This document shows, piece after piece, positions 22,524-32,061 of a stretch of DNA of 64,000 nt. A model generated the notes under the pieces. The model saw only the letters and a program-made list of their open reading frames with translations. It searched no databases and was not told where the DNA came from. The stretch is from Sipunculus nudus (lineage: Eukaryota > Annelida > Sipuncula > Golfingiida > Sipunculidae): contig CM049322.1 in NCBI GenBank assembly GCA_026874595.1, positions 48,587,340 through 48,651,339 of the forward strand, read 5' to 3'. Made by a program: the position numbers and the translations under genes. Numbering within the stretch: the first letter of the stretch is position 1; each line of letters begins with the position of its first letter.

Positions 22524-22759
22524 AACACCCACATATACGCGCGTTTGCACGCTTTGCCAAATTGTACGTATATGGGTATTTCTACAGAAAACGTCGCATT
22601 TCAAGGGTTTCCTTGGTGATTTTTTTTTATCTTGATTTTGATATAACAAAACTTAATTTGTAGAAAAATATCGTTAGAATTGTAAAATAATGCAGGTAGT
22701 GCACTTTTCAGTTTCCTTTTTTTATAAATAGTCCAGGTAAGGGAAAAATATGAACCTTT

Positions 22760-23756
22760 TTCTCGACACCGTGACACGCAGTAAAATCTCACTTGCACAT
22801 TTCAGAAATTGTTTTGACTAGTATTTTTGTGATTTTCGATAAAATTAAAATTAATAGCCTTTGATAAAATCAAAACATAAATTTCAGTTATGAATTTAAC
22901 AAAAAAAGTGTGTAAAAAAGAACATATTTTCTTCTTTTTAATTAATTTTTGAAAACAAAAATTGTCTCTACTCCTATTTTTGCTCCCAGAGGAATGCATT
23001 TGCAGGGGTTTACCGGACAAAGTACTTTGGTACATCTACCTTCAGAATTTGAGTCGAAATACCTTGTTAATTTTTTTTAATGCACAGAAAATAAAATTTA
23101 AACATGGTTTTAAATCCTCTAGGTAACGGTGTTGAGCATAGATAACGGTGTTGAGCATAGGTAACGGAGTCGAGCTTCTGAAGTAGAAATAACCGTAGTG
23201 ACTACTTGAATACCAGTATTATGTATTAAAACAAGCAAATGCCTGTTTGAATAGAAGAAACGCAAATGTTTAAAATATTTAGCCCAAAATATGTTTCAAA
23301 TTCTATTTCAATAATTTGGATTTAATACCAAGTTCTCGACACCGTTACCTTGCTCTCGACACCGTTATTTTTCATGCAGGTAACAGTTTCGAGTGGTAAC
23401 GGTGCTGAGATTTTTTCATCTATTCGTCAGATGCAGGACAAAAAATTACTTCCATACCGTCCCTAAGAGGGCAGCACGTGTTATCACTACATGAACAACA
23501 AGAGGAAGCCATTTTCGAAGTGTTATATGTGACGGTTAATTTTTCGCAGGTGTAACGGTGTCGAGTCCAAATAAACATACGGTGATTTTTTTAACCCTTT
23601 AATGATTAACAGAGAACACTGATACGACAGTTACTAAATTTAATTGTGGATTATGTGTACAAAATTTCCTGAACTCTTATAAACGCTGCTCCCTGCATCA
23701 GCGAAGTGGTTTCTGTTCACGCGCTGCAAGGTCAAAAGGTCAGGTAACGGTGCCGA
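22760..23756. repeat. Dispersed 14-bp motif GTAACGGTGTCGAG, both orientations
   Basis: About ten copies or near-copies lie within 1 kb: forward at about 23125, 23143, 23161, 23380, 23396, 23551 and 23741, reverse at about 22761, 23335 and 23354. They sit in otherwise unique AT-rich DNA. Some are adjacent at 18-19 bp spacing and others are isolated. No gene is visible. Confidence 0.6.
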
Positions 23757-23759
23757 GTA

Positions 23760-25700
23760 TATTTTTGGAGACATACTTTTTATATCCAAATTTTTGTATT
23801 AAAAACAAAACGGTCAGGAAAAATCAAGCAAAAATATCATCTTAATAAACTTTCACCGCTGTGACAACGTGGAAAACAAAATCTATATAAATGGATCAGT
23901 GGTTACAGAAAAAGTTAAACGATGTTTTGAATTTAAGATCCGAGAGAAAGGGACAACGGAAATTTAAGGGTATTTAACATTTGCAGCTTTTTTTCTGTAT
24001 GTATTTCTGCCACGATTTAAATTATTTTTATCTCATAATAATGGTTATATCTTTAGCAACAATTTGAATGGTTATTCATGTTGTAACATTCTTGCCCTTT
24101 GACCTGGACCTCAGTTGGTCATGCAGGGGTGGGGCATAAACACTGATTGACAGTAAACATAGAGATGCCCCATAGCCAATCACAGGCAGCTAAGGACTTC
24201 GCCTTCTGCCCCTCAGAGATAAAACCCCCTTGCCCTGGCAATTCCGGTCTCTCTTGGATCATCGAGCAGTGGACCCCTGTGCCTGCCCTCTGTGGCAGGC
24301 AGAGGGTATATGGCTTCTTTTTCACCTTGGGGTTGGTTTTACGACAATGTCGGCTACCCAGGTGAAGAGCCACCCACATCCAAAGAGCAGTCCTTTTATC
24401 TAGTCTGGTAAGTATCTTTCTGTTTCATTTAAGTCTAGATAATAATATGCAGTCCTGATATTTTGAAGGTTTAGGCTCTAAATTTTATTCCAGTAAAAAG
24501 TGTTATTTTATCTCTTTAAATTGTGCGAGTGCATGTTGCCCAAGCCCAATTTCCTCCCAGAATAAATAAGCAGCTACAATGTCATTTTTAGCATTTGCTA
24601 ATTTCTCAGTAACAAATATAGTTTCAGGACATGAAATGCGACATTTTTTTGTAGAAATACACATATTTGGATAAACGTTTCCACGTATGATAAATATAAT
24701 TTTTGCCCTCTTTGTAAGGAGAATTTAAGAGATGTAATAAAATTATTACATTTACAAGTTTGATTTAATTTAAAAAAAAAATTAATTTCTTAATTTATTC
24801 TAGAAAATTAAATTTCAAGCTAGAATGTACTAAGAGAGCGCATACATCCGCCAACATTCTGTGACACCAGATCCATCCAGAGAATAACCCGGATCCTGAT
24901 CAAATTGTGGTGTCACGGTGTACATTGTAGCCGATATATGATGCATACGTTAGGATATTATCAAGGTAGTATTATATACCTATATAATATTATATTACAA
25001 GCTAATGTTGTCCTCGCAATGGTTATTAATCCTGGAAATATACATTCAGGATGTATGGAGATCCAGACTACCTGTAAAGTTTAGTGTTTTCTTCTTGCGA
25101 ATTATATGTACCCTAATTATTCCTCCACACAATTTTAATTACATTCTTTAATTGCGAAGGTGAAACAACGAAATATGAACCACATATGAATGTTTGCGTG
25201 TCTGGGTTACACTATAGTCAAATGGGTATATCGTCGAGAGTCCTACAAATGCATGATCGATTGAAGATGCTCTCTCTCTCACACACGCACATCCTTTATT
25301 TGCACTGTTTACCAGTCTTCTTTTTTTTTTCAAAAAACACCGTAACTCGAATGTTACAGTAGGTGCGCTGTCCGCTAAGACATGACTCTATCCACGTGAT
25401 TCAAAGTCTGTTTTAATCAACTGATGGGGCCCGGCCGCATCTCGATGTTGACAGAAACAATTAACGTAAGGATGCCCTTAAGAAATAGTGATGTATGTAC
25501 ATGGATGGCAAATAAACAACCGTTCGTGCGTAGCAACACTCCTGAAAATACACGTTTGAGGATTTGGTCATGACTCCATCCACGTAGAGAACGTTCAAAC
25601 GAAACAACGCCCTCTGTTGACATTAGCTGTGCACATCCATCGATTTCTCTGTTCGGCTTGTTTGTGTTATGTCACGTGACGTAGCTGGTGCGATATAAGC
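23760..25700. other. Intergenic, no supported gene
   Basis: A locally GC-richer patch at 24110-24380 has overlapping open frames on both strands but no recognised domain. The rest is AT-rich without clear features. Confidence 0.45.
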
Positions 25701-25713
25701 AAGCTCCGTGTAA

Positions 25714-25726
25714 GTACACGGGAAAC
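25714..25726. repeat. Target-site duplication, left copy
   Basis: GTACACGGGAAAC, repeated exactly at 32049-32061, brackets the retrotransposon. Confidence 0.85.
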
Positions 25727-26592
25727 ATTGCATTGCGCATGCATTGCGGTCCCAGCAGCCGTGGAGAACGGACGTGCCTGGGAGCAGCTCTAATTAGACC
25801 ACCACCGCCTAATTAGTCAAGTGGACAGAGACGCGGAGACACAGCAGACTCACTGGCGCCTAACTTCCCAGTCAAGCTATTCACATTAGTGATTAGCGAG
25901 ACTGGTGATAGGAGCCACCCACAACAGTCCTCTTTAGGACTAGTCTATCTTTTTCAGCTTTTCAGCTTTTCAGTACTGCCATCCCCAAACAAGTGCATCT
26001 TAGCTAGGGCTTAGTTCTATAAGTTAAGGTTACTTTAGGGGAATCAGGTAAAGTATCACTTTTTTTCGAATTTTCTTGTTGGCTCCGGGGTAGGTGAAAC
26101 CTACAAAGAACTAATTAACAGATACCCGCTCTCGGTACAGTTAATTAACTTATTCATTGAGCCTGCTCTCGGCTCAAGGGCTAGCTCTCGGCCCGACCGT
26201 CCACAAAGCTCACAGTTTTAAGCCCGGCTCTGGGTAAAAAACTGCTGAATAGAGCCCGCTCTCGGCTCGCTGGCTCACGGATCATCTGAAGATAAGTTGT
26301 CTTCCACGCTCTGGAAACAACCTATCTACTGAAAAGAGAAATCGTAGCCTGAACAGGTACGAGCAATCGGGGCGAAAATAGAGGCAGGAGGCGGAGAGAG
26401 AATCCAAAAGTATTTTATTGCCCGAACGGGAATAAAATAATAAGACCCGACAGAGGAGCGAGGTCAAAAAGGGCGAGAGGAAAAGCCCGATATATTCCCA
26501 AAAGGAATATATCGAGAAAGGTCGGGAAACCAAAATACTGCCCGAGCGGGAGTATATCTAGACAATTCAGTGAGAGGGCACTGAATAAAAGA
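25727..26592 (+). promoter_or_regulatory. Retrotransposon 5' untranslated leader
   Basis: The leader is long and presumably holds the internal promoter that full-length non-LTR elements need. It shows a triple CAGCTTTT tract (about 25950-25972), five or so GCTCTCGG motifs between 26130 and 26270, CCCGA.CGGG-type motifs near 26420 and 26540, and a perfect hairpin (arms 26488-26498 and 26504-26514, loop CAAAA). Their function is unknown. Confidence 0.55.
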
Positions 26593-28623
26593 ATGGCGGA
26601 AGCACTTACCAGGCTGTTGGTGCTTTCTCAGAGGGAAAGAGAAGTGATCCCGGGTCTCACCCAGATCACAGGTGGGCTGCAGCAGGCAGCAAGGCACGGG
26701 CCTGACGCCCTCCAGATGATTACGGGGCTCATCACGGAGAGCATCGGTAGAGCGCAGGCGGCGGACGTGCGGACCGAGATGGAGGGTCGAGGCGCGAACA
26801 AGGGTTCGGCCTCACAGAGCCCAGCAGGCGAGGGAGCGATGCAAGGGGCATCGAACTCGCCAAGCTCTACGCTGGGTTCCCCGAGCTCGGTACCGGCCAC
26901 CCCGACAGGGGACGCCAGTTTCGAGCTATTCGATGACTCCCCGGAGAGGGGCAACGATTCATACAGGGTAGTGGTAACCCCGCAGACCCCGGGAGTGGTC
27001 ACCCCGGAGGTCCCGGGGCCGGACAAGGCGGGGACGCCCGAACGGTCGGGGTCTCCAATCATAGACGTGGGATCGCCTGAGTGGCCGACGGTTCTCAGGA
27101 CACTGTCCCCGAGCTCGATCGAGAGATCGACGCCCTCTAATCCAGTCCGCTCAGGTGATAGCGGGTCGCCCACCAAACCGGGGACCCGGGTTAATCAAGC
27201 AGCGGACGGAACTCCGACCCGAAGCTCGCCTGTACGGACAGGGAGCACGGAGAACGGCCAGCCGGAAGGTGAGGTGGCCGACCAGGAGAAAGAGGGCTTA
27301 GCTCGGTACTGGGTCAGGGGCTTACCGGCAGCCCTCAGGCAGAACAGTAGAAAAATGAACAGGCTGGTGACGGAGTGCACGGGCACCTCCGCCTGTAAGA
27401 CAAAGTTCGACAGGGGAGTAATGGTGGTCACGCTCCCCGAAACAGCAAGGGAAGCCAGGCCCGACTGGCGCCCACTGATCAAGGCGGGGCCCAAGGTAGT
27501 GGTGGAGCTTGCACGGGGCAACAAGCAAGCCAAACCAGAGGGCACCCAACAAACATCGGTGGTGGCCAGAGGAATGAGCCCGCATATCTCAACAGAGGAG
27601 ATCATGGCGGAGTTAAATGAACAGGGCTTAAAAGCCAAAGAGGTCGTGCGGCTCAGACACGGAAAAAAGCCGGTGTGGAAGGTGCTCGTGCACTTTCAGC
27701 AGAGCGAGAGCGCTACGAGGGCACTCGAGCACGGGTTCAGGTACGGGAGCGAGCGTATACGCTGCGAGGCTTTCCGGAAGGCCGTAGAGCCGATCCAGTG
27801 CCTGAACTGCTACCAGTTCGGGCACACGGCCAAAGTATGCACTAAGGCTGGCAGGTGCAGGCACTGTGGCGAGGCAGGCCACTATGCCAAAGATTGTCGA
27901 AGGGCAGCCGACAAGAGCAAGCCAAAATGTGCAAACTGCGGGGGCGACCACAGGGCGATGTACAGGGGCTGTACAGCCTTCAAAGGTGCCCGGCAGAGGC
28001 CGACAACGGCTAAACACGGCACTGAAGGGAAGCCGACCAGCAAGAGCGCGGAAGGCAGGAAAGGCAAAGCCCACCAGACTGGCGTGACCTACGCCAAAAT
28101 CACCAGAGGCTCCCGGGGACCCACGGCCTCAGAGGCTGTAAGGACCCAGAAGGCTCCCGCTCCCGAAAGGGGGCAGGTCGTGGCTAGCGGTAGCACGTCC
28201 ACCAGGCTTGCCGGAGGGCGGGCCGCGGCCAAAAACCGCAATGTAACGGAAAAGGGGGTAGCTCCGGCGGAGGAGCAAGCCGTGGCTGAAAGCCAGGCTA
28301 TGCTAGAGATCAACCCAGAGAAACTGATAAAGTTTCTCTGTGAAGTGATCACAGAAACGCTGAAGCTGGCGAAAGTCAATGAGCCCAGAGAACGGGCCGT
28401 AACAGTGGTGAAGAAGTCGGCTACTAGGCACCTAGGCCTAGAATTGTCGTGGACGGCGCTGTCGGACAGAGGAACGGAAAAGGACCGTGAGGAGCCGAGA
28501 GCTCGATCGGTACCAGCCAGTAACGCATCATCCAAAAAGGATAAGGGCAGCTATAGGCAGCCCAAATCCAAAAAGGCCGGTAGCAACGGTTTTAAGAAGT
28601 CGGTGGGGGGACGTCATGGTTAA
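26593..28623 (+). CDS. Retrotransposon ORF1, Gag-like zinc-knuckle protein (676 aa)
   Basis: A nucleic-acid-binding protein expected to coat the element RNA in a ribonucleoprotein. The N-terminal ~230 residues are Ser/Pro/Thr/Gly-rich and probably disordered. A central folded part (about 235-400, with RYWVRGLP and ARGMSPHISTEEIMAEL) resembles the region before the knuckles in Jockey and I-type ORF1 proteins. Three zinc knuckles follow: CLNCYQFGHTAKVC at residue 403, CRHCGEAGHYAKDC at 422, and CANCGGDHRAMYRGC at 446, the last with the altered spacing common in this group. The C-terminal part is basic. The start is the first ATG after the leader. The stop codon (28621-28623) lies inside the start region of ORF2. 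Confidence 0.9.
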   Translation: MAEALTRLLVLSQREREVIPGLTQITGGLQQAARHGPDALQMITGLITESIGRAQAADVRTEMEGRGANKGSASQSPAGEGAMQGASNSPSSTLGSPSSVPATPTGDASFELFDDSPERGNDSYRVVVTPQTPGVVTPEVPGPDKAGTPERSGSPIIDVGSPEWPTVLRTLSPSSIERSTPSNPVRSGDSGSPTKPGTRVNQAADGTPTRSSPVRTGSTENGQPEGEVADQEKEGLARYWVRGLPAALRQNSRKMNRLVTECTGTSACKTKFDRGVMVVTLPETAREARPDWRPLIKAGPKVVVELARGNKQAKPEGTQQTSVVARGMSPHISTEEIMAELNEQGLKAKEVVRLRHGKKPVWKVLVHFQQSESATRALEHGFRYGSERIRCEAFRKAVEPIQCLNCYQFGHTAKVCTKAGRCRHCGEAGHYAKDCRRAADKSKPKCANCGGDHRAMYRGCTAFKGARQRPTTAKHGTEGKPTSKSAEGRKGKAHQTGVTYAKITRGSRGPTASEAVRTQKAPAPERGQVVASGSTSTRLAGGRAAAKNRNVTEKGVAPAEEQAVAESQAMLEINPEKLIKFLCEVITETLKLAKVNEPRERAVTVVKKSATRHLGLELSWTALSDRGTEKDREEPRARSVPASNASSKKDKGSYRQPKSKKAGSNGFKKSVGGRHG

Positions 28624-31405
28624 GCTCAAACTATGCCACGCAAACGTGAATGGCCTGTATGGAAGGAGGTTAGAGATACTCAACTATATCCACAGGCATT
28701 CCGTAGATATCATGGCTATCAGCGAGTCTAAGCTGACCAGAAACGTTTCCTTCACCGGCTATAACCTGCTACACAGGGGACGGCCAGACGGTAATATGGG
28801 AGGCGGAGTGGCTCTCTTGATCAAAGAGAACCTAGTATACCGCCAAACAAACTGGCTAGGAAGGATGGACATAGAAGCTCTAACGGTTAGAGTTGAACCT
28901 GTCCACAGCGGCGACCCGGCAATCGATGTAATAGTATATTACAACCCGCCACAGTCACGGCCCAGGGCACAACTCTTTGACAAGATTAAGAGGAACAGCA
29001 GCCACTACGTGGTGTTAGGGGACCTAAATGCCCCACACACCTCGTATGGCAGCAGATCCTCTAATCTGAACGGGAAAGCACTGATGGATTGCATAGATCG
29101 GTACGGTATGGTGATAATGAACGATGGGAGCCCGACCAGGGTGAACCCCACAACCGGTGGAACGAACATACTCGATCTGGCAATCGTATCGCCCGAGGTA
29201 GGACTGGTCAGTAAATTTCATGTAGGGGAAGATATAGGCAGCGATCACATGCCAATTCATTTAGAGCTCGATTGGAGAGCGAACAGAAAGCCACCCAAAA
29301 TGGTGAGGCCTTGGAGAAAGGCAAACTGGAGGCTCTTTAAAAATGAATTGGCAGACAGGCTTCGAGGTATCGCTGAACCATCGACCCCAGAAGGAATCGA
29401 CACCCTAGTCGACAAACTGACCTCTGAAATGCGAGATTGCCTGGACCGAGCGTGTCCGATGGTGGAAAGGAAAAACCGTAACTGGTGGTCATTCACCCCA
29501 ACGATTAAAGCACTTGTAAGGGAAAGAAGGAGGATCAGAAGGCTTCAGATCCAACTCCGAACAGAGGAGTTAAAATCCCAATACAATGCTATTAGTCGGG
29601 AGGTGAAAAATGCAATAAAAGCCCAGAAAAAGGCGGAATGGTACAAGTTCACGAGCGGAATGGACCACAGAATATCAGTGGGCGAATTTTGGCGACAGGT
29701 CCGCCAATACACGGGCTCGATGAACAAACCATCGGTCGGAACTACAGACCTCACAGGCCCGATGGGAACGGTGGCTAGTACGGAAAAGGACAAGGCAAAT
29801 TTGTTCGCGGAGACGCTCCGGAACATACACAAGGTCCCGACGGGACCCCAGTTCGACGACCAAACAAAGGAGGAGGTTGATCGGCACGTAAGACAAGGTG
29901 CAAACGAGTTATACTCGCCTCTGGCAAGGGTAGAGAGCTGCTACGCTCAGACAGCAGAGGACGAGCCGCTACTGAGAGCGATCTCAAAAGCGGAAGTCAG
30001 CAGGAAGCTGAAAAAACTCAAAAGCAGAAAAGCCCCGGGGGAGGACGGCATCACCAGGGAAGTGCTGATTAACCTACCGGAGGAAGGGCTGGAAGCGCTC
30101 ACATCTGTGTTCAACGCGTGTCTGAAACTGGGGTACTTCCCAAGGGCATGGAAAAGAGCGAACGTGATCATGATCCCGAAGCCGGGAAAGGATCACTCGC
30201 TGCCGAAAAGCTACCGACCCATCAGCCTACTGCCAATTCTGGGCAAAGTGCTGGAACGAATACTGGCTGGCAGGATCAGTGGTCACTTGGAGGAAGCAAA
30301 ATTCTTTAACCCGAATCAGAGCGGGTTCCGTAAGGGCAGGTCGACAAATGACCAACTGTTCAGGTTGACTCAGTCGGTGGGACAATGCCTGCAGCGATCT
30401 AATGATACTATAGGTGTATTCCTAGACGTCGAGAAAGCCTTCGACGCAGTATGGCGGGATGGTCTAAGGTATAAGATCGCAACGCAGGCAAAACTACCGA
30501 CTCACATTGTGAGGCTCCTCTCGTCCTTCCTAAGTGACAGGAAGCTATGGGTCAGAGTAGGTGACGCTAAGTCGCATGAGATCGAACCCGCCGCAGGCAC
30601 ACCGCAGGGCTCAGCTCTCAGCCCGCTGCTCTATGTCATATTCGTTAACGACATGCCTAGCCTGTCCGAGAAAGGAGGGGTCCGCACGGGGGCGACGAGC
30701 CAATTTGCGGACGACACTGCGCTATGGACACATAGCAAGAGGGCAGTACCCAGGTTACAGGCCGGTCTAGACGAGGTGACAAAGTGGTGCGCCAAATGGC
30801 GAGTAAGAGTCAATGCGACAAAAACGCAGGCTTGCAAATTCGGTAGGCACCTGAAAGGCAGTAAGGCCGGCAAAGCGCCAGAACTGAAATTGGCCGGGGA
30901 ACCAATTCAATTCACAGACCAGATAAAATTTCTGGGTCTGACGGTTGATAAGAGACTCACATGGGCGGCTCATATAGAGGATATCGAACAGAGGGTCAAA
31001 GCGAGACTCAACTGCTTAAGAGTGCTAAAAGCAGGATCAGGAGGCATGTCTACCCAAAGTTTGATATACCTTTATAAAGCCTGGATCAGACCGGTTATGA
31101 CATACGGCTGCATAGCCCTGATCACCGCCAAAGAGCACCACATTAAAAAACTTCAACGGCTTCAAAACAGAGCCTTAAGGACGGCCTTGAGACTCCCGCC
31201 CCGCACGCGGATATCTGTGCTTCACGAGAAGGCAGATATAGAGTATGTGAGCGACCACATACTAAGGTTGAGCAAAGGCTATGTCGAAAAGGTGAAGCAA
31301 GAGAAGTTTTATAAAGACCTCAAAATGTGGCTCGACTGGCAAAAGATCAGTGGCAGACGGAAACCCAGTATTATCACCCCACTAGAGAAAGTGGGGGAAG
31401 GGTAG
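28616..31405 (+). CDS. Retrotransposon ORF2, endonuclease-reverse transcriptase (929 aa)
   Basis: The N-terminal apurinic-type endonuclease (about residues 1-225) has Glu37 (ISESKL), Asp136 (GDLNAPH) and Asp210-His211 (SDHMP), the expected catalytic set. Reverse transcriptase (about 450-770) shows IPKPGKD, YRPISLLPILGKVLERIL, QSGFRKGRST, FLDVEKAFDAVW, TPQGSALSPLLY and the catalytic FADD with Asp699 and Asp700. A C-terminal region with a conserved YGC and LQRLQNRALR follows. There is no RNase H domain. The frame is open upstream to 28487, but the ATG at 28616 is chosen: it overlaps the ORF1 stop as ATGGTTAA and the endonuclease fold starts right after it. All key residues are present, so the enzyme could be functional. 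Confidence 0.9.
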   Translation: MVKLKLCHANVNGLYGRRLEILNYIHRHSVDIMAISESKLTRNVSFTGYNLLHRGRPDGNMGGGVALLIKENLVYRQTNWLGRMDIEALTVRVEPVHSGDPAIDVIVYYNPPQSRPRAQLFDKIKRNSSHYVVLGDLNAPHTSYGSRSSNLNGKALMDCIDRYGMVIMNDGSPTRVNPTTGGTNILDLAIVSPEVGLVSKFHVGEDIGSDHMPIHLELDWRANRKPPKMVRPWRKANWRLFKNELADRLRGIAEPSTPEGIDTLVDKLTSEMRDCLDRACPMVERKNRNWWSFTPTIKALVRERRRIRRLQIQLRTEELKSQYNAISREVKNAIKAQKKAEWYKFTSGMDHRISVGEFWRQVRQYTGSMNKPSVGTTDLTGPMGTVASTEKDKANLFAETLRNIHKVPTGPQFDDQTKEEVDRHVRQGANELYSPLARVESCYAQTAEDEPLLRAISKAEVSRKLKKLKSRKAPGEDGITREVLINLPEEGLEALTSVFNACLKLGYFPRAWKRANVIMIPKPGKDHSLPKSYRPISLLPILGKVLERILAGRISGHLEEAKFFNPNQSGFRKGRSTNDQLFRLTQSVGQCLQRSNDTIGVFLDVEKAFDAVWRDGLRYKIATQAKLPTHIVRLLSSFLSDRKLWVRVGDAKSHEIEPAAGTPQGSALSPLLYVIFVNDMPSLSEKGGVRTGATSQFADDTALWTHSKRAVPRLQAGLDEVTKWCAKWRVRVNATKTQACKFGRHLKGSKAGKAPELKLAGEPIQFTDQIKFLGLTVDKRLTWAAHIEDIEQRVKARLNCLRVLKAGSGGMSTQSLIYLYKAWIRPVMTYGCIALITAKEHHIKKLQRLQNRALRTALRLPPRTRISVLHEKADIEYVSDHILRLSKGYVEKVKQEKFYKDLKMWLDWQKISGRRKPSIITPLEKVGEG

Positions 31406-32048
31406 AAAGGCTCCGGGGCACCGCAGCGCCCGCCTGCAAAAGACAAACACGGGCCGTCCATCGGATGAGGACGTTAAATGGCGGTCCCGTGTCCAGAAGG
31501 GGACGGGCACGTAAAAGACCCCATACTGTTTTTCGATAGAAGAGTAGGCCAGCCTGTTGCCGGCAGTATGGAACCTGGCCCTGTAGAGCCAGCCGTTTGG
31601 TGGAAAAAGTTACGGGGATCCCGAAAGGATCAGGGACAAGGCTCCAAGACGTCAAAATAACCGGGGGTCCGGTCAGGACCAGCAGGGACAAGGCTCAAGA
31701 CATGATGGCAAAAGCACCAGAGAAGGCTCCCGAGAAGGCTCCCGAGAAGGCTCCGATCGAACGAGAGCTGTACCTGGTCGAAAGGGACAAGGCTCATGAC
31801 GGGACTGCGAATAGTCCAGGGGCAGGCCGGTAGCGCTCGGACATTACTGGCAGGTTGCGAGGCTCAGGCTCCCGGAACACCTGGGGGATTCCTCGGTGGT
31901 TGACGGTTGGCGAGGGCGGGCCGGACCTAGCTGGCTAGCTGGCGTGTCAGTTCTGGCGACCTCAGTGCAGGATGAGGGGGACCCGAAGAGGCAAAACTGC
32001 GGCGTAGAAACCCTAGTTATTGCCTGAGCGGTGTAACGGTTATGGATG
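31406..32048 (+). other. Retrotransposon 3' untranslated region
   Basis: GC-rich, with a 15-bp tandem repeat of GAGAAGGCTCCC units at about 31719-31757 and three dispersed GGGACAAGGCTC motifs (about 31635, 31685, 31783). These may be part of the RNA structure recognised by the reverse transcriptase. It ends without a poly(A) or simple repeat. Confidence 0.6.
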
Positions 32049-32061
32049 GTACACGGGAAAC
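32049..32061. repeat. Target-site duplication, right copy
   Basis: Exact repeat of 25714-25726. AT-rich host sequence resumes soon after. Confidence 0.85.

Larger units (their letters stand above)
25727..32048 (+). mobile_element. Full-length Jockey-like non-LTR retrotransposon
   Basis: About 6.3 kb between perfect 13-bp target duplications: an 866-bp 5' leader, ORF1 (Gag-like), ORF2 (endonuclease and reverse transcriptase) and a ~640-bp 3' tail. Both ORFs are uninterrupted and much richer in G+C than the host DNA, a sign of recent arrival. It has no poly(A) tail; the 3' end reads GTAACGGTTATGGATG straight into the duplication. Such elements copy themselves by nicking the target with the endonuclease and priming reverse transcription there. 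The Jockey-group assignment rests on the ORF order, the triple CCHC ORF1 and the FADD region; a related clade is possible. Confidence 0.88.

Noticed and set aside
22252-22635. 127-residue plus-strand frame
   Set aside because: It spans a GGACCGG-rich MITE-like element and a TC microsatellite; low-complexity translation only.
24119-24379. GC-richer patch with open frames on both strands
   Set aside because: No recognisable domain in either frame and no convincing splice sites; not enough to call a gene.
26628-28535. Several long open frames on the minus strand opposite the retrotransposon ORF1
   Set aside because: They are shadows of a GC-rich coding sequence, with no domains and no independent start context.
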